Positions 11,926 to 20,892 of a stretch of 64,000 nt of DNA are shown one piece after another. This stretch comes from Tomocerus qinae (lineage: Eukaryota > Arthropoda > Collembola > Entomobryomorpha > Tomoceridae). The notes beneath the pieces are model-generated. The model saw only the letters and a program-made list of their open reading frames with translations, was not told the DNA's origin and searched no databases. Position numbers and translations under genes: made by a program. The number at the start of each line of letters is the position of its first letter. Position 1 is the first letter of the stretch. The stretch covers positions 14,653,930-14,717,929 of the forward strand of contig CM034549.1 of NCBI GenBank assembly GCA_020055645.1, written 5' to 3'.

Positions 11926-12289
11926 TGAGCGCAATAGAAAGAAATCTACATGTGAGTAGTCAATGCAATGATGATTACAGGTATAATTAGATAATTGATT
12001 GAGAGCAGTAGAAAGAAATCTACATGTGAGTAATCAATGCTGTACATTTATAAAACATTTATAAAGTGCATTAAAAGTAACATTACAGTAATGTATGATT
12101 ACAAGTATAATTAGTTTGTTTGATTGAGAGCAATAGAATGAAATCTATATGTGAGTAGTCAATTCAGTGCATTTATAAAAACATTTATAAGGTGCATTCA
12201 ATATAACGTTACAATAATGTGATGTTTACAATTATAACTAGCTTATTTGATTGAGAGCAATAGAATGAAATTTATATGTGAGTAGTCAG
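11926..12289. repeat. Tandem repeat block A, right copy
   Basis: Mirror of 2216-2579. Four units begin just downstream of the transposase stop, and it separates the two convergent genes. Confidence 0.75.
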
Positions 12290-12494
12290 TTAACACAATT
12301 ATAGCAAATAGAAAGTAGTATATTCTAATTACTTAATAATGTGGTAATAAAAATATAATTAGTTGATGTAAACTGAGTGCACTTGACTGGAATCTAGATG
12401 TAAAGAGACATAAGTTACATTTAAAAGAAGTTGATGTAATAAAAATATCAGTTAATTTTTAGTCTGTATTTTAAGCCAAATTTGCATTATTATT

Positions 12495-13899
12495 TTATTC
12501 CCAATCATCTTCGTTGTCACAAACCGCTCCCTGCCATGATCCACCAAATTCAAACTCATCTAAGCGCACATTTGAAAAGTTTCCAATTCGATCCCGAACA
12601 AATTTTCGTTTAGTGACACCATTTTCTTTTATCTCCTTTAACGCACAACCACACGAATCCCATTTCACAAATTTTGATTTGGATTTGGAGTTTCTGTAGG
12701 CATCGAATACTAGGCACTCAAATCGTACCTTCTCTGGATAAGCAGCTTTAAAAGCTTTCATCTTTCTATAGCATAGTGCTGTCATCCTGGCGTCTCTTAT
12801 TGCTGTATGAAATTGTTTTCCGTCTGCATCAAATTGAGCATTTTTCCCCAAAAAGTGAGCTGTTAGGTCACCTAACCCATAAGGATTGTTTTTCTCATCT
12901 CGATAGAAGTTCTGCATTTCTGTAACGTTGGAGTGGCATACTTCTAAGCACTTTAAATCGCTTTTAATTTAAAACTCAATAACTTCTTTACCGTCCAAGC
13001 ATTTTTCCAACAGCGGTTTTACCTGAATTTACAATATATAATTAGACTTAGATTACCTTTATTTGAGTAGTCGACGAATAATTGTTATATAGCAAAACTC
13101 ACTATATCATACGTCAATCCTTTGCTAAGAAGGCTTTTGTCAATGCCGGTTAAATGGGTGTTGTAGCGACAAACATTAGCTTGATTAACCACGACCCAAA
13201 ATATTACGTTCCAATTCTTATCCACCACTGCAATTGTTCCAGCTATTGGTTTGTGTGTAACCCCCTCAGTGACATTTTCTGTGTCTAAAAAGACTTCCTG
13301 GCAACGATCAATTAAGTCCCCTTTGTATATCAGTGGAACCTGTTGATAAATCAATACTTTAATGATTTCAATTACTTGATATTAGCTATTTTCTAAGTAA
13401 CATTAGTATAAGCATTGCAATTAAAGTAAAAAATCTACTTACTTCAGAAAATGCAGGAGCTGCATCGGGAGGTGGAGCACTCACTTGTACGAAACTTTGT
13501 ACTGCCCTCGCTTCCACCCCCGAATTAGACTTCTTTCGATTCTTCATTTTTTGAAATTTTGCGATGAGTCTGGTTCTTCACCGCGGTTAGTTCCTCTTCG
13601 GTGCATGGGGAACGATTAACCATTTCCATCGACAAGGCAAAGAAGTCTGCTGCTGATAACTCGCAAATTTCTTTCAACAATTTATTCTGTAGTAATAATA
13701 ATATATTTAATTATTTTTAAATTCCTGATAGAATATGCAGTTCATATTTTACATTTGTGTGGGACCGCAGCTATATAATTGGTAGTTGGTAATAACGTAT
13801 TTATATATACATCTCAAATGTACTTACCACATTAGCCGTCAATTCAGGATAGATCACATTTTGTCTTGTGCCATCCTTTTGGCATAGTTTCAAGTCCAT
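12495..13899 (-). CDS. DEDDh 3'-5' exonuclease gene of the MULE, right copy (four exons, interrupted)
   Basis: This is the twin of 606-2008 on the opposite strand. The start codon is at 13897-13899. Exons lie at about 13828-13899, 13443-13686, 13103-13339 and 12495-13022, with the same GT-AG borders. In this arm exon 2 reads further, through TEEELTAVKNQTHRKISK, before leaving frame near an A run. Together with the left arm this shows that the two single-base differences decide the frame. The in-frame TAA between Exo I and Exo II is shared. Motifs DTEN and H-x4-D (HTAIRD) are intact. Confidence 0.7.
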
Positions 13900-14109
13900 C
13901 GTCAATCAATTAAAGTAATTATTATATCAAGTTCCCAAAACTAAATAGCAATCACCGTAATTAACTACTGCACAACAGACTTGGTTTGTCGCGCCATAGA
14001 ATGCAGCTTAGCAGCCAAAATATTCCTCTCGATGGAATAGTCGTACATTTGGACGTGATTTAGCTGTACTGCGTATAGTGCTAAAAACCCAACTTATCCC
14101 ATCCTTAAG

Positions 14110-14405
14110 GGTATGAATTTACTCTGCCTTATGGATAGGTATGCCCCCTACTCCTTATACATGGAAAGCATGTAAATACCCGAGTGATGAGTCTGTTGAT
14201 TTCTCGGCTATGAACTTAGTCTCAGCTCAAGCATTGATAGGTATGCCCCTAATCCTTATACATGCAAAGTTATGCATCTTCCTGAGTGCCGAGTATTAGG
14301 ATATGAACTTATTTATGGATAGGTATGCCTCCTACTTCTTATATATGAAAAGCATGTAAATACCTCTGAGTGTTGAGTTATAGTGTGTGAACTACATCTC
14401 ATATC
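14110..14405. repeat. Subterminal ~97-bp repeats of the foldback element, left arm
   Basis: Units share GATAGGTATGCC, ACTCCTTATACATG and a GAGTG(C/T)(C/T)GAGT tail. Copies are near 14132, 14231 and 14322. A first copy at 7899-7942 is cut off by the MULE insertion. Units alternate between GCATGTAAATACC and ATGCATC versions, giving a higher-order period of about 190 bp. Such terminal repeats often serve as transposase-binding arrays, which is inference here. Confidence 0.75.
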
Positions 14406-14921
14406 ACTCTGTTACAGTAAGCTGCCTCAAACGGTCATTGGTAAAACAGTGGGGCGGGTGGGGTAGGCTGACAATTAATGTGAATATTCAAATTCAGACC
14501 CCTATTTTAAAAACGGTTTTCATTTGTGGATATTTTTTATTATTTGCCAATAAAATCACAGATTTCCATTATAGAATTTTGATTTCTAATAACCATCCCA
14601 ATGGATATCATTTATTTATAGTGCATTTTATTATACCCTAAGTAAGTTACATAGTGATTATACCAGCGTACACTGGGATGTATTATATTCAGGAACCTAA
14701 TTAGTTTATTTATTAGTATTATGACAGTCTCTCGAAGGAAATGAAGTCAATGCTCAGTGTTTAATATTTCCCAAACAAGAAAGATGCGATTGCAATTGAC
14801 TAAAAATATGATTTTAAATATTTTTTGTGATGCTTATGCGAATATGGTGGGCATTTTGCTAAATAAGTAATAAAATTACTAATATGTTTATTATTAGTTT
14901 TTTTTATTTCACGTATAGATT

Positions 14922-15584
14922 TTATTTCGTATTGAGTGCATCAACAATTGGGAAAAACAATTTCTTTGTTAATTTAAATCCGTCTTTTTCTGCTGCTTTC
15001 AGGATAACTCTTAAAATATCCAATGACATATCCGTTAGTTCATCATCACCATGTTCATCATCTTCATCATCAGTTTCAGCATCGTCATTTTCAGTTTCTC
15101 CGTCTTCTTCACTTTCATTGTCCTCTTCATCTTCATCGTCACATAATTCAGATTTGTCTCCACAAATTTCTTCATGGGTCTTGGTGCAATTCAGTAATGA
15201 TTTTAGCAAATTTTTGCTAAGCTTAATATAATTAAATTCTGCATTATGCACCATTCTTTGAAACATCTTAATGCATTCGGTTGAAAATTCTTCGTTTTCA
15301 CTTGAGTCAGCATTTGATTCCAAATTACTGTCACCAGAGTTGGATTCTTCTTCAGAACGATCATTTTGTTCAAAATTAGAATATTTGTTCTTTAGAGGAT
15401 TCAAAGTGTAATTTATTTGCGTGGCTTCATCCGATTCAATGTTAGAATATTTTCTTTTACGTCCAAGTTTATCAATGGATGAACCCCCAGACTGTCTTTT
15501 ACCATGTACTTCTCTTTGATGTCGGAATAAATTTCCCTTATTATAATAGCATTTTCCGCAAGTTTTGCATTCCATCTTCAACAA
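14922..15584 (-). CDS. Acidic single C2H2 zinc-finger protein, left arm copy
   Basis: This intact 220-aa ORF has a protein identical to the one at 17169-17831. One canonical C2H2 finger lies at residues 6-27 (C6, C9, H22, H27; spacing C-x2-C-x12-H-x4-H). A basic patch KLGRKRK follows, and then a long Ser/Glu/Asp-rich region including a stretch of nearly pure D/E at about 152-185. The last 40 residues look helical (LDILRVILKAAEKDG). The gene is transcribed outward from the palindrome centre. The product is probably nuclear and DNA-binding. A regulator of the element or a captured host gene are both possible. No transposase motif is present. Confidence 0.75.
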   Translation of the reverse strand: MLKMECKTCGKCYYNKGNLFRHQREVHGKRQSGGSSIDKLGRKRKYSNIESDEATQINYTLNPLKNKYSNFEQNDRSEEESNSGDSNLESNADSSENEEFSTECIKMFQRMVHNAEFNYIKLSKNLLKSLLNCTKTHEEICGDKSELCDDEDEEDNESEEDGETENDDAETDDEDDEHGDDELTDMSLDILRVILKAAEKDGFKLTKKLFFPIVDALNTK

Positions 15585-15717
15585 TTATATCTGAAATGTA
15601 ATAATTGATACTTTCAGGAGCAGTTATGTTGTGTTATGTTGTGTTCAGTTGCTGAACGTACAATGAAGTAAATATTAACAGACACAACACTTTTGTCTTT
15701 GCATACGTAATACATCA

Positions 15718-16262
15718 CGATGCAATGCAATATACTATATTTTTATGTAAAAAGATGCGATGTCATGCGAAGTGATATTATGCATTTGCATTATGATGCG
15801 ATTTGGTACAAGGCGACACAATACAATGCGATGCAATACAATACAATGCGATGAAATACAATAAAATGCGATGCAATACGATGCGATGTAATACAATACA
15901 ATGCGATCCAATACGGTGCGATGCAATGCAATGCGATTCAATATAATGCGATGCAATGCGATGCAATACAATGCGATGCAATGAGATACAATACAATGCG
16001 ATGCAATACAATGCGATGCAATACGATGCGATGCAATACAATGCGATGCAATGAGATACAATACAATGCGATGCAATACAATGCGCTGCAATACGATGCG
16101 ATGCAATACAATGCAATTCAATATAATGCGATGCAATGCGATACAATACAATGCGATGCAATGCGATACAATACAATGCGATGCTATGCAATGCGATACC
16201 ATACAATGCATAACATGCAATAAGATATAAATCAATGCATTATGATGTATACATTAACATGC
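15718..16262. repeat. Pentanucleotide-derived repeat tract, left arm
   Basis: About 540 bp built almost only from 5-bp words AATGC, GATGC, AATAC and variants. All long ORFs here are by-products of the repeat (HCIAS/YCIAL-type peptides). It is mirrored at 16520-17035 in opposite orientation, so the two can pair over about 500 bp. Confidence 0.85.
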
Positions 16263-16326
16263 ACTTCGATACAATACTTTAAGGTGGAATGCAATGCACT
16301 ACAATGCGATGCATCATGATAAGATA

Positions 16327-16455
16327 CAGTCTTGCGGTATAGTAACCGCAGTGCGGTTTTTGAGTCCGCATTGCGGTTTTGCGGACCGCAGTGCGGTTTT
16401 TCAGACCGCAATGCGGACTCAAAAACCGCACTGCGGTTACTCTACCGCAAGACTG
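16327..16455. promoter_or_regulatory. GC-rich core of short palindromes at the foldback centre
   Basis: At the exact centre the sequence switches to repeated ACCGCAGTGCGGT-like palindromes and GAGTCCGCATTGCGG, with a 27-nt loop at 16378-16404 holding a further CCGCAGTGCGG. It contrasts sharply with the AT-rich surroundings. It lies midway between the two divergent zinc-finger genes. It may be a bidirectional promoter, a protein-binding array or a replication/recombination hotspot. None of these is shown by the sequence alone. Confidence 0.5.
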
Positions 16456-16519
16456 TATCTTATCATGATGCATCGCATTGTAGTGCATTGCATTCCACCT
16501 TAAAGTATTGTATCGAAGT

Positions 16520-17035
16520 GCATGTTAATGTATACATCATAATGCATTGATTTATATCTTATTGCATGTTATGCATTGTATGGTATCGCATTGCATAGCA
16601 TCGCATTGTATTGTATCGCATTGCATCGCATTGTATTGTATCGCATTGCATCGCATTATATTGAATTGCATTGTATTGCATCGCATCGTATTGCAGCGCA
16701 TTGTATTGCATCGCATTGTATTGTATCTCATTGCATCGCATTGTATTGCATCGCATCGTATTGCATCGCATTGTATTGCATCGCATTGTATTGTATCTCA
16801 TTGCATCGCATTGTATTGCATCGCATTGCATCGCATTATATTGAATCGCATTGCATTGCATCGCACCGTATTGGATCGCATTGTATTGTATTACATCGCA
16901 TCGTATTGCATCGCATTGTATTGCATCGCATTTTTTTGTATTGCATCGCATTGTATTGTGTCGCCTTGTAACACATCATAACGCATAATATCACTTCGCA
17001 TGACATAATATATTACATTGCACCGTGTTGTATTA
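16520..17035. repeat. Pentanucleotide-derived repeat tract, right arm
   Basis: Inverted counterpart of 15718-16262, made of GCATT, GCATC and GTATT words. It differs from the left tract by substitutions and by the loss of some units near 16920-16980. Confidence 0.85.
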
Positions 17036-17168
17036 CGTATGCATAGGTAGATTAAGACAAAAGTGTTGTGTCTCTTTATATTTACCTCATTGTACGTTCA
17101 GCAACTGAACACAACATAACACAACATAACTGCTCCTGAAAGTATCAATTATTACATTTCAGATATAA

Positions 17169-17831
17169 TTGTTGAAGATGGAATGCAAAACTTGCGGAAA
17201 ATGCTATTATAATAAGGGAAATTTATTCCGACATCAAAGAGAAGTACATGGTAAAAGACAGTCTGGGGGTTCATCCATTGATAAACTTGGACGTAAAAGA
17301 AAATATTCTAACATTGAATCGGATGAAGCCACGCAAATAAATTACACTTTGAATCCTCTAAAGAACAAATATTCTAATTTTGAACAAAATGATCGTTCTG
17401 AAGAAGAATCCAACTCTGGTGACAGTAATTTGGAATCAAATGCTGACTCAAGTGAAAACGAAGAATTTTCAACCGAATGCATTAAGATGTTTCAAAGAAT
17501 GGTGCATAATGCAGAATTTAATTATATTAAGCTTAGCAAAAATTTGCTAAAATCATTACTGAATTGCACCAAGACCCATGAAGAAATTTGTGGAGACAAA
17601 TCTGAATTATGTGACGATGAAGATGAAGAGGACAATGAAAGTGAAGAAGACGGAGAAACTGAAAATGACGATGCTGAAACTGATGATGAAGATGATGAAC
17701 ATGGTGATGATGAACTAACGGATATGTCATTGGATATTTTAAGAGTTATCCTGAAAGCAGCAGAAAAAGACGGATTTAAATTAACAAAGAAATTGTTTTT
17801 CCCAATTGTTGATGCACTCAATACGAAATAA
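17169..17831 (+). CDS. Acidic single C2H2 zinc-finger protein, right arm copy
   Basis: This intact 220-aa ORF encodes the same protein as 14922-15584 on the other arm. The start at 17169 is supported by the initiator MLKMECKTCGK and by a good splice acceptor just upstream (ATTACATTTCAG, ending about 17162), suggesting an intron in the 5' UTR. An AATAAA overlaps the stop codon. Features are a finger at residues 6-27, a basic KLGRKRK patch, and an acidic D/E-rich domain from about 75 to 190. Keeping both copies open and identical suggests recent homogenisation, selection, or a recent insertion. Confidence 0.78.
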   Translation: MLKMECKTCGKCYYNKGNLFRHQREVHGKRQSGGSSIDKLGRKRKYSNIESDEATQINYTLNPLKNKYSNFEQNDRSEEESNSGDSNLESNADSSENEEFSTECIKMFQRMVHNAEFNYIKLSKNLLKSLLNCTKTHEEICGDKSELCDDEDEEDNESEEDGETENDDAETDDEDDEHGDDELTDMSLDILRVILKAAEKDGFKLTKKLFFPIVDALNTK

Positions 17832-18364
17832 AATCTATACGTGAAATAAAAAAATCTAATAATAAACATATTAGTAATTTTATTACTCATTTAGCAAAAT
17901 GCCCACCATATTCGCATAAGCATCACAAAAAACATTTAAAATCATATATTTTTAGTCAATTGCAATCGCATCTTTCTTGTTTGCGAAATATTAAACACTG
18001 ACCATTGACTTCATTTCCTTCGAGAGACTGTCATAATACTAATAAATAAACTAATTAGGTTCCTGAATATAATACATCCCAGTGTACGCTGGTATAATCA
18101 CTATGTAACTTACTTAGGGTATAATAAAATGCACTATAAATAAATGATATCCATTGGGATGGTTATTAGAAATCAAAATTCTATAATGGAAATCTGTGAT
18201 TTTATTGGCAAATAATAAAAAATATCCACAAATGAAAACCGTTTTTAAAATAGGGGTCTGAATTTGAATATTCACATTAATTGTCAGCCTACCCCACCCG
18301 CCCCACTGTTTTACCAATGACCGTTTGAGGCAGCTTACTGTAACAGAGTGATATGAGATGTAGT

Positions 18365-18745
18365 TCACACACTATAACTCAACACTCAGAGGTATTTACA
18401 TGCCTTTCATATATAAGAAGTAGGAGGCATACCTATCCATAAATAAGTTCATATCCTAATACTCGGCACTCAGGAAGATGCATAACTTTGCATGTATAAG
18501 GATTAGTGGCATACCTATCAATGCTTGAGCTGAGACTAAGTTCATAGCCTAGAAATCAACAGACTCAGCACTCGGGTATTTACATGCTTTCCATGTATAA
18601 GGAGTAGGGGGGCATACCTATCCATAAGGGAGAGTAAATTCATACCCTTAAACTCGGCACTGAGGTAGATGCATACCTTTCCATGTATAAGGAGTAGGGG
18701 CATACCTATCAATGCTTGAGCCGTAGACCGTAGTATACTTACTAC
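18365..18745. repeat. Subterminal ~97-bp repeats and terminus of the foldback element, right arm
   Basis: Four units in the reverse orientation (CATGTATAAGGAGTAGG...GCATACCTATC) run to the terminus CCGTAGTATACTTACTAC. This arm keeps the uninterrupted version of the repeat that is broken by the MULE in the left arm. It therefore shows what the pre-insertion site looked like. Confidence 0.78.
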
Positions 18746-18753
18746 TAACGACA
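18746..18753. repeat. Target site duplication, right (TAACGACA)
   Basis: Exact 8-bp match to 7859-7866. Confidence 0.85.
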
Positions 18754-20342
18754 ACATACAAACCGTCAAGCAAGATTTTCAGTGCAGTATACGTGAAGGC
18801 ATGTACAGATTAGTACAGCTAATATAAGTAAGCATGCATAAAGTGCAGCCCTATCTAAGTGATAATGTCAACGAATCCTGACAAAGAAATAACATGCTTA
18901 ATTTTTCTGTATCCTAGTCCCAATGGGCAGGATGAACAGGAGGAAGAGTGTCTGACTGTCTCGCTCTACATCGTTCACACCATCAGTACGATCCCTTCTA
19001 GATCTATCCTGTGTAAATTGACAAGTCTCGGCTCGGTGTTATACGGGGACTCCTGTCGGCTAGGAGGTGGATTGATTTCCTTAAAGGCCATAAAAAGCAA
19101 CCTCTTCATAGCAAAAAAAGACAGTATTAGTTTTTGCCAATCTTTCCTAAACTGTACTTTTTACTCAAACTATTGTTCTCAAACCTATAAGATAACAAGG
19201 GAAGGCCATTACACAATTCTCGAAGAAAAGTATTAACTTTTCTCACTGATTTTGGTACACTGACTTTAAATGTTATTTTCCTTGATCTGGAGGTGCAGAT
19301 TTCAAAAAGTTATGATTTGTATCCACGCTATACTCCAGTTTAGAGATCAGCGTACCAATTACGTCAGAAATTAGTCAGAAAACTAAGATTGTTCTGTGTA
19401 AACGTAAAATGTAGTTTTGCATATTATATTCTTTCTCAAAACTTGTTAGTTTACAGTATGAATGTCATAAAATTAATCTCATTTATAGTATTGTCAACTG
19501 CACAATAGTAGTAATTTTAGAAAAGTTTAGAATATCTTCTGAATTCTGAATATTTGTACTATATGTACGTATATACTAATATTACTATACGTACTTGCTA
19601 CCATAATTGGACTCACTATGTGCTAACTGTATTAAAATTTCTTACAGTTACAGCTGCCACTCCATTTGCGTTTTAATGTCAGCACTATCAACATTGTCAC
19701 ATCACAACTAAAAGCAAAGTAATGTTTCTGGTCCCCGCAGATATTAATGCCATGAGAAAATACAATAATGGAAGGTTGACGTTGTACTACCCACTTAATT
19801 TAATTACAGTTTCTTTTAAATGAATTAAAGTGGAATGGGAATTTGTAGCCTTTACCTTTTATTTGTCTTCTCAAACTTCAAAAGTTTCTTCCTGAGAATT
19901 GAAAATGAGAAATGACCTTCATCCAATTTAAACTTCTGCTCCGGCTTTTTCGGTTAGATGGACATAGACACATAATGGATTGCAGCCGGCAATAAGTAAT
20001 GCTATTCCCTTTCTTCCTGTTCATTTGTCAGACGAGCCTCCTTAGAATCTTACTTGTAATGTAATCAAATGGTACTCTCAAATGCCACAGACAGATATAT
20101 CGCCTTTGGCTCTGGAGAAATGTTTTCTACGGCTGATTTTCTCCCATTATTTTCAAAAGTTCATGCTAGACTGCTGCGCAACAATTATGATAGGATCTCA
20201 CAAAGCAATCTTGTGATACATTTTGAGGTGCAAATTAGATTAAAAATGCAATAAAACCAAATTAGCAAATTAAAATGGCTTATTATTTGAAAATCTTCAT
20301 ACTTCCGTTAAATTACTACTTTGTATACAATAAATAGCACAC
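18754..20342. other. Intergenic, no supported gene
   Basis: Mostly unique AT-rich DNA. A somewhat more GC-rich patch at 18915-19085 follows a possible splice acceptor (CTGTATCCTAG at about 18908-18918) and stays open for over 100 codons. No family is recognisable and no matching donor was settled, so it is not called as an exon. Confidence 0.4.
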
Positions 20343-20346
20343 TTAA

Positions 20347-20888
20347 GGTGGGGTTCATTGTTTCATAGCGGAATCTATAGTCTGCGACAAAACTTAAAAA
20401 AATAGGGTGTGCGCGCAAATTGTGGATGAGAAGGAATTGCTGCGAGTTGTTGAGTTGTTTTGATGGTTGCGAAGCTTTTGTTTGTAAAGAAATTGTTTGT
20501 GGACGTCTCCTTGTTCTTCCCACAAAATTTTTCGCAGTAATTATCAAAAATTTTGCATGGAAAATCGCATTTTCCAAATTGCGAAACTTTAGGACATTGT
20601 GCAGAGGTGAAATAAATTTCAAAAAAAAGACGATCAAAATATCTATCGAACCTGAAGCCGCTTTTTTCAGTTTTCATCATTTAAACAGTAAATAAAAATG
20701 TAAATACATTTCTGCAATGCATTTCTCCTACTCAAATTAAATTCAAATTTTCAGCTTTCGAAAAATGTTTTTGAAATGGCCTTCAGGTTCGATAGAGAAA
20801 TATGCGTAGATTTCAAAAGTGTCAATTTTATTACTATACTCTTTGCCGTTCTCTCTGAATCTGGAATTTGCGAACAATAAACCCACCC
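20347..20888. mobile_element. TTAA-flanked MITE-like element
   Basis: TTAA at 20343-20346 and 20889-20892 flanks imperfect inverted ends GGTGGGGTTCATTGTT and GGGTGGGTTTATTGTT (reverse complement of the right end). Inside, TCTATCGAACCTGAAG near 20640 and its complement near 20778-20795 form a second inverted pair. There is no transposase ORF. TTAA duplication points to piggyBac- or Kolobok-type movers. Confidence 0.55.
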
Positions 20889-20892
20889 TTAA

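Larger units (their letters stand above)
7943..14109. mobile_element. Phantom-like MULE unit, right copy, nested in the foldback element
   Basis: This is the reverse complement of 396-6562, about 99.8% identical by eye. It sits inside the subterminal repeat of the foldback element. The intact repeat in the other arm (near 18645-18680) shows that 16 bp (ACTCGGCACTGAGGTA in that orientation) is missing here. The outer junction shares CTTAA with the intact target and the inner junction shares GA. There is no matching target duplication, only a one-mismatch 9-mer (ATTCATACC versus ATGCATACC) that belongs to the host repeat itself. This suggests copying by template switching or conversion rather than a simple transposition. 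Confidence 0.75.
7867..18745. mobile_element. Palindromic foldback DNA element with 8-bp target duplication, carrying zinc-finger genes
   Basis: A perfect direct repeat TAACGACA flanks the element at 7859-7866 and 18746-18753. Immediately inside, both ends read GTAGTAAGTATACTACGG in inverted orientation. Without the 6.2-kb MULE insert at 7943-14104 the element is about 4.7 kb and almost wholly palindromic. The arms are 7867-7942 plus 14105-16377 on the left and 16405-18745 on the right, around a 27-nt loop. Each arm carries subterminal repeats of about 97 bp, a 220-aa zinc-finger ORF transcribed outward, and a 5-bp repeat tract. No transposase is visible, so it is probably non-autonomous. An 8-bp duplication with very long inverted repeats fits a Mutator/FB-like or hAT-like mover. 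The family is not established. Arm differences include real substitutions, so it is older than, or less homogenised than, palindrome 1. Confidence 0.8.

Noticed and set aside
396-14109. TTAA at both outer ends of the MULE pair read as a piggyBac-type duplication
   Set aside because: The uninterrupted foldback repeat already has TTAA at that place, and the inner ends lack it. It is microhomology at a junction, not a duplication.
14387-14641. 84-aa ORF duplicated in both foldback arms (mirror at 18114-18368)
   Set aside because: Its duplication follows from the palindrome. Composition is low-complexity hydrophobic with no motif.
15735-16981. Several ORFs over 100 aa with HCIAS/YCIAL or MQCNAIQ repeats on both strands
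   Set aside because: They are open only because the DNA is a pentanucleotide repeat without stops. No protein signal.
18859-19236. 125-aa ORF with a possible upstream splice acceptor
   Set aside because: No recognisable family and no clear donor. Kept only as a note in the intergenic entry.
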